Notes under the pieces: model-generated
Seen by the model: only the letters and a program-made list of their open reading frames with translations
Databases searched by the model: none
What the model was told of the DNA's origin: nothing
Part shown: in pieces, positions 1 to 10,452 of the stretch
Layout of the letters: each line of letters begins with the position of its first letter
How positions within the stretch are numbered: position 1 is the first letter of the stretch
Assembly: GCA_029953675.1 (NCBI GenBank)
Contig: JAMWBK010000004.1
Coordinates: forward strand, 868,001 to 932,000
From: Rhodosorus marinus
Lineage: Eukaryota; Rhodophyta; Stylonematophyceae; Stylonematales; Stylonemataceae
Direction: 5' to 3'
DNA: 64,000 bases
Translations under genes and position numbers: made by a program

Positions 1-2
1 CA

Positions 3-1100
3 AGCCATGCCACGGTGTTTGTGAAAGCTCGAGGATCATGGACGGACAAGCTGCTGGTGAAGGTGCCAGAGGTCGGGGAGACCGTGGATATGAAATTGCA
101 CGTAGAAGGTCCATTCGGAACTCGAGCAAAGACGTACCTCCATTCTGAGGCGATGGCTATAATGGGAGCCGGGACTGGAATATGTGCGGTGCTGCCTTAT
201 GCGTTCCAGTACTCTCTAACGCATCCCGACCGCAAAGTGACTGTTGTTTGGATCGCAAGGTGTGTAGAGGACGTAGCGTGCTATCCAGAGCTCTACCATA
301 TGTGCAAGTACCTCGAGAAGAAGGGCAATTTTGATCTGAAGATGCATTTGACGCGGGAAGAGAGCACTCCTCCTGAGGTTATTGAAGTCGGAGACGAGAC
401 TGAGGTGAACCTGTTGCAGGAGGTGGAGGAGCAGATCAGCAGAGATGAGTCTTCCAACGGCGAGAAGCAGAGTCCCAGGGAGGGTCTTAATGATGAATCC
501 GTATCGTCGGGAGGGGACGTGCGTTCGACCTCCTTCGGAACGGAGAAATTGATTGAGGAGAACAGGCAGAAGGCTGCAGTCTACGGCTACTACGGGGCGA
601 TGACTCTCATTGTTGCGGTGTTTGGCGTTGGACTGTTCTCTTTCTTCTGGCCGAGAGCGCTTCAAAATGAAGAAGATATCCCGTGGGATATCTGTGATAT
701 ATGGCAACGTGAGAACCCGGAAACCGGGGAGATAGCTGTACCTACCCTGAGCGCGTACGAGATGTTCTCATGCTTTTATTGGCAGGCTATGACGATGACG
801 ATATCAGTATTGATGGGCACGCTTGCCGGTGCAGTTGTGGTGCTGGCATATCCGTTCTTTGTCCAGAGGATGGAGAGTAAGCAGAACTTTGAACCTCCAG
901 CGAGCCTTACAAGATCTGAAGTAACCACTCAGTGGATCGTCGGCCGACCGAATATCGAGGAGTACCTGGACGAGTTCAACGAACAGGCGGAATCAACATC
1001 AGTTATGGCCGCTGGACCGGAAAGGCTCGTTATCCAGATCGAGAACATGGTCGCTAAGCGCCACAGAATCGAGTTTACGAGGGAGTCCTGGAAGGTTTAG
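3..1100 (+). CDS. NADPH oxidase (NOX/Rboh-like), C-terminal part, 5' end outside window
   Basis: This is the 3' part of a gp91phox-type superoxide-generating oxidase; the reading frame is already open at base 3. Seen: a nucleotide-binding glycine motif GAGTGICAVLPY soon after the start, a long acidic/serine-rich linker, two hydrophobic segments (about 573-655 and 777-866) that look like extra membrane spans, then the GRPN motif (942-953) typical of the NADPH-binding end of NOX proteins, and a TAG stop. A truncated ferric-reductase FAD/NAD module is expected just upstream, as shown by the related copy at 4833-7299. Extra membrane spans in this half are, from memory, a trait of red algal NOX. 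This copy has no disruption in the visible part, so it is probably the functional one. Electrons would pass from cytosolic NADPH to extracellular oxygen. Confidence 0.85.
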   Translation, partial: SHATVFVKARGSWTDKLLVKVPEVGETVDMKLHVEGPFGTRAKTYLHSEAMAIMGAGTGICAVLPYAFQYSLTHPDRKVTVVWIARCVEDVACYPELYHMCKYLEKKGNFDLKMHLTREESTPPEVIEVGDETEVNLLQEVEEQISRDESSNGEKQSPREGLNDESVSSGGDVRSTSFGTEKLIEENRQKAAVYGYYGAMTLIVAVFGVGLFSFFWPRALQNEEDIPWDICDIWQRENPETGEIAVPTLSAYEMFSCFYWQAMTMTISVLMGTLAGAVVVLAYPFFVQRMESKQNFEPPASLTRSEVTTQWIVGRPNIEEYLDEFNEQAESTSVMAAGPERLVIQIENMVAKRHRIEFTRESWKV

Positions 1101-1440
1101 GAGGTATTTGGAGGCCGCGAGAATTCGGGTTTAGATATTAACACTACTCAATTCTCCATAGCAACTTAACCGGTTTTCCTTCTCTTTGCGACACCTGCGT
1201 GCCTTGTTCGAGCGTTTCAAAGTAAAGAGAATACCAGCAATACGTCGATCGTCGCATGAGCGCTTTGTCCCAGTTCAGTTCAGTTTGAAACGATGGGCAT
1301 ATTTACTTTTACGTGTAGTCGGATTATATTTAGAAAAAGTAGCCATCCACAAATAATTATAATTCAGAAATAGCTCCTGAATCTCCATTTTGTGACCGAC
1401 GGATACCATTTTTTAAATCTACGCCCCGAGATTATGAACG
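1101..1440 (+). repeat. 3' flank of NOX copy 1, duplicated downstream of copy 2
   Basis: Bases after the NOX stop (GAATTCGGGTTTAGATATTA, then the GACACCTGCGTGCC region, then a stretch with TATATTTAGAAAA) recur in the same order at about 7300-7500 and 7990-8120. The second copy is split there by a group A insertion. The duplication therefore covers gene plus 3' flank. No gene is seen in this stretch. Confidence 0.8.
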
Positions 1441-1639
1441 AATTGCGGACAGTATGAGTTTCGGGCTGATCAGGGGGGAAGAGAGCTAGAAAAGTTTCAA
1501 TGAAATACGATTCGAGTTCGCCTTCAGAGCGCGAACTCGTTGCAACTGCTTCCCAACGACGCCTTTGGAGTCTACGGTTTTGGTTTTACCCGGTTATGGG
1601 CCCCCCCCATCGTTCTCCACTTGTTCTAGTGATTCTTTT

Positions 1640-1712
1640 GCTAAAAAATACTTTCCTAGACGCATCCGCACCGTCTGCGGATGCGTTTAGAAAAGCATTT
1701 TACTATCTTCAG
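1640..1712. repeat. Fold-back hairpin element
   Basis: An 11-bp perfect inverted repeat ACGCATCCGCA / TGCGGATGCGT (1660-1670 and 1676-1686) has a 5-nt loop. Pairing continues imperfectly outward to about 30 bp per arm (A/T-rich outer arms). It could be a small MITE-like or fold-back element. No coding potential was recognised. Confidence 0.5.
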
Positions 1713-1737
1713 CAGTACTATGGTTACAGTATGCGAC

Positions 1738-1758
1738 ATTAAACCATTCGTTCGTTCG
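1738..1758 (+). repeat. Isolated match to the group A retroelement 3' terminus
   Basis: TTAAACCATTCGTTCGTTCG is the terminal sequence of group A elements with its TTCG tail repeats, but no element body lies upstream. It may be an extremely short 5'-truncated insertion or chance retention. No clear target duplication is seen. Confidence 0.35.
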
Positions 1759-2085
1759 TATTATTTCGGCTCACCGCGCTGCAAGCATGACTGTCATCCG
1801 GATGGCAGGCAGCTCAATGGCCGCCCCGACTGATTTTGTTGATTGAATCATTTGCCTTAACCCCCCAACGTACCAAAAAAAAACGATTTTGATTTATTCC
1901 AGTCCCACTCCCCCTTAAAACCACGGGTCGGTTTTGATATTGACGCGCACGACGTAATCGCCGGGGTTCGAATACGTTATAGTTGTCCCCCTCTGATCTC
2001 GTTCAGTATGTGCACCGTTGCTCTATACATCCCGGGATTTAACTTTCATGTACGCGTGCTGGTGCGAGCGTTTCCCCAAAAAAAC

Positions 2086-2115
2086 GGAATCCGTAAAAAC
2101 TAATTTACGGATTCC
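2086..2115. repeat. Perfect 12-bp inverted repeat
   Basis: GGAATCCGTAAA (2086-2097) and TTTACGGATTCC (2104-2115) are perfect arms around a 6-nt loop AACTAA. Function is unknown. Confidence 0.6.
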
Positions 2116-3608
2116 ACCTTCAACGCTGTACTCGTTGGCTCCTTGGCTTAATCCTCTGCACTTAACCCACCACCACCCTGTATCAATCCGCGCTTTAATC
2201 CTCTACGCTTGGCCGCAGACATCCAAAGGAAATGACACAACAATTTGGTGTATTCTGATGAAAAACTTTCAAAAAACCTGCCTGGCTATTGGGGCCCCTT
2301 ATCCGTCATATTGATTTTCCTCTAATGTATGGTAGTTTTAGCGATTAATACATAGTACATGTACTAGTACTATGGACGATTGGCTGTCAAAATGCGAAAC
2401 TGTGTACTTTTTCTTTTCTTTTTCCTTTCCAGTATATCCATTCTGTTATCGAATTGTTAGGAAGTAAGGTCTGGTCAAGCCGTTCAACCGGATACGACAA
2501 ATCTGCTATTATTTCCTGGTTTCCAACTCCTGTCCCATATTCAAACTCAAAAATGCTTGTTACCCGTTCCTATCAGTTCGCGAAAACGGCTATCCGGTAA
2601 AACAGACCAATGCGGCTGTCAGGTTGGCGGACTATGCTGAGACTAAACAGTCACGGCCAAAAGATTGAAATAAATCATTGGTTGCCGACCTAGACGAAAA
2701 GTTCCTAAAGAGCAGAGGTGGAAAGAGAAAATTCTTCCTATTCCGTGGCAAATTGGGGAGATAAGGATAACGCCCGAACTTGATTGATATCTTTCCCAGC
2801 TAATATGCACTTTGCTTAAACCCAAATGATTGAACTTAGTACATAGCAAAGAGGTTGTCCTAGACCGTCCGATAAATCTTATCGCGGATAGACTATTAGA
2901 AAACGAATAGGTGTGTCTGGTTGAAAATTCAGAGGAAAAGCCAGTCCGATTGCCCTGATCCGATAATAAACGATCAAGCGAAAAGCCAGAATGCAGAAAT
3001 AAGAAGTAGAATGATCATGCAGCAGAATTGCGAACCACGCAGTTTTTGTTAATGTCCCCCCAAAGACGAAGACATAGGCTCAATCAGTATTCGTTTGTTG
3101 AGTGAAGAATGAATCGGACGCCAATCGGTCGTTGTCTGACCATTATCGGACAAACCAAGTGCTTTTCATTTGATTCGGGTTCGATAATCTTATATCGGAC
3201 ACGAGCCCGAAGTTAAATGCTCATAACTATTACACGTAAGGTTAGGTCCTGTAAACTTCTATCGGTACGTTTGATATTTATGAAACACTATCGGACGGAA
3301 ATGAAGACCCTAAGCGTGGACACTGCCACATCCCACTTCAAGCTATGTTGTTGACGATATCGGGACAAAAAAAAATTCCTATCGTACCAGGAATAGACTA
3401 ACCTGAATAGGAAAGATATTCCCTTCTAGCAGCGGTCAGGTAACGGAGCCGTGAACTTGTGTACTGTTCATGAAATAGATGCGCATAGCACCGTTTTTTT
3501 TTGGTCCTGATGACGGAACACGAACGGCATTTTTCGTCTCGTGTTTGTCAAGTTTTATGCATGAGGGTTCCTTTGGGTACGTAGTTCTCACCTGACCCGA
3601 TTAAGGAG

Positions 3609-3669
3609 CCCGACGTCTCAGAAATTGTGAAGGCATATCATCGGCCCTTACAACTTCTGAGACGTCGGG
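3609..3669. repeat. Long hairpin, 25-bp arms
   Basis: CCCGACGTCTCAGAA (3609-3623) and TTCTGAGACGTCGGG (3655-3669) are perfect 15-bp arms. Pairing continues with few mismatches to about 25 bp per arm (3609-3633 with 3645-3669), leaving a loop of about 11 nt. It could be a MITE core or a small hairpin RNA locus; the sequence alone does not decide. Confidence 0.55.
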
Positions 3670-4832
3670 AAGTTCCTCCCTGATCGCACTGTCTTTTACA
3701 AATTTTTTTACTATGTTCCCCCCTGGTGCAGTCAAATACCTCCTGACAATAAACCCATCACAACGCCTTCACTGCCCTACACTACAGAAGTCTATATTTC
3801 TCCAGCCCAGACACTGCTCACCCTATTCACTCAGCCGAGGAATCAATTGTACTCCGCATTGAAGGAATTTCTGCAATGGATAGTCAGTCAATACTAAACA
3901 ATTCAATCTCTTCTGACCAACATAATTCTATATATTTTCATTTCCAATCAACACATCAAAAATCAGTCAGTATCATATTAGTAAATAAATATTGTAAGAA
4001 GTATAAATAGAGAACGCCGTGCCGCGAGAACTCGGAGGGCGAATTCTCCTTTCTCTTGGTGTTGAATGTCTTGGGCAACAGATTGCCTTACCCAGGCGAA
4101 ACTCAATCTGTGATTTGAATCGCGTCGAGGTAACCTTTCAGAACGCCAGGGGGAATGCGCTGTTCTACCGACTTCCTTCCTCCGTGCGTCCCGCCGCGCC
4201 CCCCCACGACTCCCTCTCCCCACCCCCTTCACCTCCTCCCAGTGCTTCAGCCTCTCTTTCATTCCCTTTCAAGGGAAGTGTGCTGCTGTAGTGATGGGTG
4301 GGTAAAGCTTTGGCGATGCCGCGTTGGTCGCGATAGGGGGATTGACTGGGCCGGGCTTTACTAGCTATTGACTTGCAGTCTCACTTACCCAAGGGTGTGT
4401 CCCGGAGAATTTTGCTTCTGTCCGGGGTATCAACAATATATTCATCGGATCTATCGGAGCTCGTTTGTTTTTTTTAGTTTTTGAATTATCCACGATCACA
4501 TGTGGATACTTGGCAGTTATTCCGATACATAGCTCGGACGCGGAAAGCTCCGTGTCCTATGTTGGATCAATCGATATGCGTCGATATGTATCCCCTTATC
4601 GCTCAGGATATGCATTTGTCGTTTGACACGAGTAAGTACCACTAGAACAACTTCCACTGTTTAATACAAAAGGCATTGCATGGGGAAATAGACTTGGCGG
4701 GGATGCGTCGAGTCTCGAGCGAACGTTGGCCTTTAGTTGGTGGATCCAATAGTTGCTAGTAGTGTACTGGGCTTAGTGGGGAAGAAGAAGTTTCGGAGAT
4801 TGGATTCAGAACTCTTGACTCGTTCGGACTCA

Positions 4833-7299
4833 ATGGCATATCAAACGCAGGTTGTTAGCACTCCGCAGCCTATCGGGGGCTACTGGAGGACAACAGCTCG
4901 GCTGGGAGTTGTATTTCTGACACTGTTGATGTTCTCGTTCGCTGTATCTCACCGATTGTGGAAAGGAGGATCTTGACGTGAGAAAGACCAAGAATCCGGC
5001 GAAGGCGTCTACTTCACAAATCCCGACCCGCATCTGTGGGGAGGTTCGCTGTGGTGGGATGTCCTGTACACATGCTGTTTGTGGACCCCCCTCGGTCTTA
5101 TTGCCTTAGTTGTAACTTCCGTGGACCGCAGCGGTGACAACCTAACGCTGGAGGCTCTTGATGAGAATCTGAAGGATACGAACAAGTCTGAGAGAATCCT
5201 CAGGGACCTTCAGGCAAGAATCTGGAAGCAGCGATTCGTCGTTGGAAAGAGTTGGTATCGGACTACGTGGAGCTGGGGTGACCTTATCGCAACCTTCATC
5301 CTCGTCACGGCAAACCTGATCTGGGGATTGTTCGGGTATTTGAAAGCGGTGAACGAGCACCGGCATCACCTGGAAATGATCACGGGTCGAAAAGAATACA
5401 TGCTCACGCTTACCTATTACTGGGCCTACTTAGCCGGTACGCCGCCCCCGTCCGCAGCTTGTTCACACATCATCCTACGCGTTCCCTTTCCCCTTCTCTC
5501 GACGTTTTTGCTCAACACCTTAGCTCCTTTCGTTTTTTCTTGTTTTTTAGCATACGCTGGGATGTTCGACGCCGGGGCGGCGATACTGTTTACGCTGCGT
5601 GAGAACCACTTGATTAGAACGACGATGGGTCCCGAGGGAGGTCAATACTTCCACGGGATTAAGTATCACATCGGGTTGGGATATCTCACCTTCGCTATTC
5701 TGACAGTACATTCCTTTGTCATCCTGGGTCTCGAAATGTATTATAGCGATTACGACACCTACCATGTGCTGAACCCCACCGCTGGATGGTTGGGACATAC
5801 AGATTTTTGGGGACTCCTGGCTTGGATTGCCCTCGCGCTTATGGTAGTTGGGTCGTTGTGGGCCGTTCGTCGATGGAACTATAGGGTGTTCTACTGGTCG
5901 CATCAGCTGTACATCGTGTTCTTTTTCGCGGCAGCTGTTCATTTTCCAACCGCGATCTACCCCATCGTCGGGGCGCTGCTCTACTTCTCCCTGGACCGAC
6001 TCGCGCCTTATCTCAACTTCGCGAGAGGAGTTACCGGGAAAGCCACTCGAGTTGCTGAAGAAATTATCAGAGTTGACGTCCCGCTGGTTCGCCTTGTGAA
6101 CCAGGAGTACGCGCCGGGAGACTGGTACAACCTCAGAATCCCATCTGTCAATTTGATCAACTGGCATCCATTCAGCATAGGGTCGTTTTACCGGAACACG
6201 CCAAGCCATGCCACGGTGTTTGTGAAAGCTCGAGGATCATGGACGGACAAGCTGCTGGTGAAGGTGCCAGAGGTCGGGTAGACCGTGGATATGAAATTGC
6301 ACGTAGAAGGTCCATTCGGAACTCGAGCAAAGACGTACCTCCATTCTGAGGCGATGGCTATAATGGGAGCCGGGACTGGAATATGTGCGGTGCTGCCTTA
6401 TGCGTTCCAGTACTCTCTAACGCATCCCGACCGTAAAGTGACTGTTGTTTGGATCGCAAGGTGTGTAGAGGACGTGGCGTGCTATCCAGAGCTCTACCAT
6501 ATGTGCAAGTACCTCGAGAAGAAGGGTAATTTTGATCTGAAGATGCACTTGACGAGGGAAGAGAGCACTCCTCCTGAGGTTATTGAAGTCGGAGACGAGA
6601 CTGAGATGAACCTGTTGCAGGAGGTGGAGGAGCAGATCAGCAGAGATGAGTCTTCCAACGGCGAGAAGCAGAGTCCCAGGGAGGGTCTTAATGATGAATC
6701 CGTATCGTCGGGAGGGGACGTGCGTTCGACCTCCTTCGGAACGGAGAAATTGATTGAGGAGAACAGGCAGAAGGCTGCTGTCTACGGCTACTACGGGGCG
6801 ATGACTCTCATTGTTGCGGTGTTTGGCGTTGGACTGTTCTCTTTCTTCTGGCCGAGAGCGCTTCAAAATGAAGAAGATATCCCGTGGGATGTCTGTGATA
6901 TATGGCAACGTGAGAACCCGGAAACCGGGGAGATAGCTGTACCTACCCTGAGCGCGTACGAGATGTTCTCATGCTTTTATTGGCAGGCTATGACGATGAC
7001 GATATCAGTATTGATGGGCACGCTTGCCGGTGCAGTTGTGGTGCTGGCATATACGTTCTTTGTCCAGAGGATGGAGAGTAGGCAGAACTTTAAACCTCCA
7101 GCGAGCCTTACAAGATCTGAAGTAACCACTCAGTATCGTCGGCCGACCGAATATCGAGGAGTACCTGGACGAGTTCAACGAACAGGCGGAATCAACATCA
7201 GTTATGGCCGCTGGACCGGAAAGGCTCGTTATCCAGATCGAGAACCTGGTCGCTAAGCGCCACAGAATCGAGTTCACGAGGGAGTCCTGGAAGGTCTAG
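4833..7299 (+). pseudogene. NADPH oxidase copy 2, disrupted tandem duplicate
   Basis: Start chosen at ATG 4833; a short N-terminal tail is followed by a first membrane span, and the frame then meets TGA (4974-4976) but stays open beyond it. The ferric-reductase core is visible: heme-type His pairs at codons 5667/5709 (13 residues between) and 5901/5940 (12 between), the FAD motif HPFSIG (6166-6183), then TAG 6279-6281 where copy 1 has GAG. The nucleotide-binding motif GAGTGICAVLPY and the two extra membrane segments follow. A 2-bp deletion at about 7134 relative to copy 1 (930-943) shifts the frame just before the GRPN motif, so the NADPH-binding end is lost. The unshifted end would be at 7299, about 784 codons after splicing. 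Apart from these lesions it is nearly identical to copy 1 where they overlap, so decay is recent. Confidence 0.85.
5437..5550 (+). other. Intron in NOX copy 2
   Basis: GT at 5437 and AG at 5549-5550 bound 114 bp with a long polypyrimidine tract ending CTTGTTTTTTAG. Its removal joins LA to AYAGMFD in phase. The length is a multiple of three and contains no stop, so retention would add 38 residues inside the membrane domain. The pyrimidine tract argues for an intron. Part of the sequence copied in the first NOX gene lies outside the window, so the intron cannot be compared. Confidence 0.75.
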
Positions 7300-7528
7300 C
7301 AGGTACTTTTGGAGGCCGCGAGAATTCGGGTTTAGATATTAACACTACTCAATTCTCCATGGTCACCTTAACCGGTTTTCCTTCTCTTTGCGACACCTAC
7401 TTGCCTTGTTCGAGCGTTTCAAAGTAAAGAGAATACCAGCAATACGTCGATCGTCGCGTGAAACGCTTGTCCCAGTTCAGTTCGAAACTCTGTTCCGAAA
7501 CGTCATCAAAATAACTACCTTCGTCTCA

Positions 7529-7908
7529 ATCAAGACTAGTCGTTATCTCCCGGCTGCGGGGGAGCGCCGTGGATCTGCCGCCGCCAGCATGAGACGCCGC
7601 AAAGAGATCAAATACGCGGGGGCTTTGTCTTCCCCTGGTGTTCGTGCTTCGGCACTAGCACATCGCTTGGTACCCCTGATCATTGAGTGCTTTGGGTTCA
7701 TGGACTCTGTTGGTTCTCGCTGGCTTCGGGAGTTGTTCCGCGAACGCCCTGACCGTCTTCAATCGTTGTTTACCCGCTTAAGTTTCCTGCTGTGGCGCAT
7801 GAATGCCGCTTTGATGTTGGAGGCGCGAGTACTTCGCCGCGCTTAGTCTTTTTTTCCCCTCGGGGTTTTTTTTTCAGCCTCCGATTAAACCATTCATTCA
7901 TCAAGACT
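7529..7908 (+). mobile_element. Group A non-LTR retrotransposon, 5'-truncated 3' end with 9-bp TSD
   Basis: Bases 7538-7899 are about 98% like the 3' end of the group A copy at 62316-63530. They encode the last ~100 residues of its polymerase/endonuclease protein (ending LRRA, TAG at 7844-7846) and the 3' UTR with CCCCTCGGGG, a T-run and CCGATTAAACCATTC. The flanking 9-bp repeats ATCAAGACT (7529-7537 and 7900-7908) are a target-site duplication. It lies in the 3' flank of NOX copy 2, and the matching flank of copy 1 lacks it, so it inserted after the gene duplication. Confidence 0.85.
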
Positions 7909-8139
7909 CAGCACCCAACACCATTCCAAGGAAAAAAATTAATCATATATTAATAAAAATATCTCTATATGAATACAACATAGTTAGTTTTAGGTGAATC
8001 GGAGTATATTTAGAAAATATAGCCCACAAATAAACTCGAATTCAGAAGTAGGTCCTGAATCTTCAATTTGTTACCCACGGGTACCATTTTTTAAACCTAC
8101 ATCCCAATTACGCACCTAATCATTATATTGAAGGAATGT

Positions 8140-8765
8140 GAGTAATCTCAGACTGAAAGAAAAAAGCCCAAGGGGAAGAAAATGACTGATTGCGGCGAGG
8201 TGTTTAATCGGAGACTGAAAGAAAAAACCCCGAGGGGAAAAAAAAGACTAAGCGCGGCGAAGATCGCGCGCCTCCAACATCAAAGCAGCGTTCAGACGCC
8301 ACTCACGCAAGGAACTTAAACGGGTAAACGAGGACAGACGGTCAGGGTGTTTCGCCGAACAATTCCCGATGCCATTGAGAACCAACGGAATCCATAAACC
8401 CAAAGCACTCATGACCAGAGGTACCAGGCGATGAGCTAGAGCCGAAGCACGAATCCCTGGGGAAGACACAAGACCCCCGCATATTTCAACTCTTTGCATA
8501 TTGGCAGGCGGCAAATCTACAGCGCTCTCCCGCAGCCAGCAAACAGCGACCAGCCTGAGGATTAGGAACAGCAAGATCAACGTGCATCGTACGTCGGCTA
8601 TCGTCACAGCTGACCACGAGGTCAGCAACAGGGAGTTCATCATTCTGATAGTCTGCGACAGGCAGGGGCTTCTCACGTTCAATTTCAAGACCGGCTTGCC
8701 GTACGATAGGTCGAAGTTCGCGGTATAACAGGCTCAAGATCCGCGTATGTCGTTGCAACATTGGG
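8140..8765 (-). mobile_element. Group A-like fragment, divergent subfamily, with doubled 3' tail
   Basis: On the minus strand, 8248-8761 encodes an eroded version of the group A endonuclease C-terminus (readable as a segment ending VRRA-like LRRA, with frameshifts around 8480-8510). The A-type 3' UTR (AGACTGAAAGAAAAAA, CCCCGAGGGG) occurs twice in tandem, at about 8150-8198 and 8200-8255, so a second truncated tail abuts the first. It is much more diverged than the other A copies and therefore older. Confidence 0.7.
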
Positions 8766-9066
8766 CTTGTGACATTGGAAGGTAATTGGCAATTACCGGT
8801 AATACCGAGGGTAAATATTTCGAGGGTCTTTGTGGTAATCCCGACAATTACGGGCCGCCTTAGTGGAAAAATCGACTTTTTTCACCTCCCAAACGGTAGC
8901 GAAGGACCTTCGGAAGGTTAACCTTTTTTGTTGGAAGTTTTGGAGCGTTTTTGACGAGTTTATTCATCTGGTTTAGACGCGCGAGGCGCTGCACTGCATG
9001 CTACCGACTGTGAATTAAGAACTTTTGACTTTGGCGGGCTGAGTTGTTTCATTCTTGACGGGTTTC

Positions 9067-9384
9067 TCACATGGGTGAGTGAAAATTTTGTATGAGGTAG
9101 TTAGAGTGCGATTTGAAAGACTTCACGGCGTCTCCTTCAAGAAGGGCCTCGTCGTCCTTGGCAAAAGTTTTGAGAGCTTGACTCTTCCCCGCACCATCAT
9201 CATCTGTACCTGGGTCGTAGGTGTGCTCCAGCCTGTAGTTGCCCGCGGATCTTTCAGATTCATCGACAGATTCATGGTCAGATTCATGGTCAGATTCATC
9301 GTCAGCTTCATCAGACTCAGCACCATCGTCGGCAATATTTATCGTGGGGACAGAATCATGTTCCCGAGCAACACCTCCCGACAT
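9067..9384 (-). CDS. Hypothetical acidic protein fragment
   Basis: An ATG at 9384 (minus) opens 105 codons rich in Asp/Glu/Ser, with a short DHESDHES-type repeat followed by a less biased segment. The composition resembles the acidic N-terminus of some nuclear or transposase proteins, but no family is recognised. The opposite strand reads as a Ser/Asp repeat and is judged a shadow. It may be a fragment of a mobile element. Confidence 0.25.
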   Translation of the reverse strand: MSGGVAREHDSVPTINIADDGAESDEADDESDHESDHESVDESERSAGNYRLEHTYDPGTDDDGAGKSQALKTFAKDDEALLEGDAVKSFKSHSNYLIQNFHSPM

Positions 9385-9399
9385 GCTTTCGTTGGACAA

Positions 9400-10110
9400 C
9401 CTCTCCGATCCTTACGCTGGTGAGGTTACCCGCTTGTAGTAAGCCGTTGGGGTTCCACTTTCATGCTCAAGGTTGGTCTTTTCCACCCTGGGCCCAAGGA
9501 TGTAAGCCCCAGCAGAGTTGTTTCCAAGTCAGCCATGATTCGGAAGGAAACGGCCCAATCTTCAGATCAAAATTTTTGACCTGATCCCGGAGCTCCTCTC
9601 TCCAGGAACTTTTACTTGTTGCTTGCTCGCTAAACAATTTTTGGTACAGATTCTCCACGACCAAGCAAAGACAAACACGTTGTTTATGACGTGGATATAT
9701 GCCCACTCCCCTCAGGCAGGGGTCAAGCATCCAAGAAGCGTATGACACTGGACGAAGTGCGTCCATCATCCGCTTCTCTATTGCGTTTAAAAAATGGGTG
9801 GCTCGATTTTCCTTTCCGATGTTTCCGTCCTCTTTTACTATTCTTTGTTGAAGGGGCGCCGATCAAACCTGTATCAGCACCAGCCTGGTATTCCTGCGAT
9901 ATTGGTCCATTCTCTCCGCAATCTTTGCAATTCTTGCAGATTCGACCCCCGCAGGTTTGCACCCTCAATTTCAGCCCCGAATCGCGAAATTGGTGATGAA
10001 TTGAGAACCCCTCTTAAGGCGGGGCAAAACCGAGAGATGCTTCGTCGGGTCAGGCCCTCGACTCCGTTTGCAGAACAACATGTTTTTTTGCATTGAATGA
10101 AGGATTTTCA
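9400..10110. other. Unassigned region with a Cys-rich minus-strand frame
   Basis: A minus-strand frame from about 10013 to 9723 contains a CGGRICKNCKDCG cysteine cluster and a basic patch, but has no ATG and is closed by stops on both sides. A second minus frame at 9467-9769 has no motif. It looks like a decayed coding sequence of unknown origin. Confidence 0.3.
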
Positions 10111-10112
10111 TT

Positions 10113-10450
10113 GAACGAACGAATGGTTTAATCGGAGGCTGAAAAAAAAACCCCGAGTGGAAAAAAAGACTAAGCGCGGCGAAGTACTCGCGCCTCCAAC
10201 ATCAAAGCGGCATTCATGCGCCACAGCAGGAAACTTAAGCGGGTAAACAACGATTGAAGACGGTCAGGGCGTTCGCGGAACAACTCCCGAAGCCAGCGAG
10301 AACCAACAGAGTCCATGAACCCAAAGCACTCAATGATCAGGGGTACCAAGCGATGTGCTAGTGCCGAAGCACGAACACCAGGGGAAGACAAAGCCCCCGC
10401 GTATTTGATCTCTTTGCGGCGTCTCATGCTGGCGGCGGCAGATCCACGGA
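10113..10450 (-). mobile_element. Group A retrotransposon, 5'-truncated copy
   Basis: Minus-strand 3' end of a group A element: the 85-codon endonuclease C-terminus (10427-10170), the CCCCGAGTGG variant of the UTR hairpin, and the terminal TTAAACCATTCG. It shares the KYAGALSS variant with the copy at 7538-7899, whereas the copies at 51.5 and 62.6 kb have KYRGALSS, so at least two sub-lineages exist. Confidence 0.8.
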
Positions 10451-10452
10451 GC

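Larger units (their letters stand above)
1759..4700. other. Intergenic region between NOX copies, no gene recognised
   Basis: Short open frames here (for example 2018-2314) have no recognisable motifs and no support. The stretch is rich in ATCGGA-like words around 2860-3310. It holds two clear hairpins, annotated separately. The 4020-4290 part is C-rich on the plus strand and codes for nothing recognisable. Confidence 0.5.

Noticed and set aside
1950-1985. GGGGTTCGAATAC resembles a tRNA B box
   Set aside because: No A box at the right distance and no acceptor-stem pairing could be found.
4737-4832. Possible earlier start of NOX copy 2
   Set aside because: The upstream extension has no ATG; the first in-frame ATG is 4833 and gives a sensible N-terminus.
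7850-7885. CCCCTCGGGG followed by a T-run looks like a rho-independent terminator
   Set aside because: The window is eukaryotic and the same sequence recurs in the 3' UTR of every group A copy, so it is part of the retroelement RNA, not a bacterial terminator.
9239-9439. Ser/Asp repeat protein on the plus strand
   Set aside because: Antisense reading of the acidic minus-strand frame; neither has strong support, but the minus reading has an ATG and more normal composition outside the repeat.
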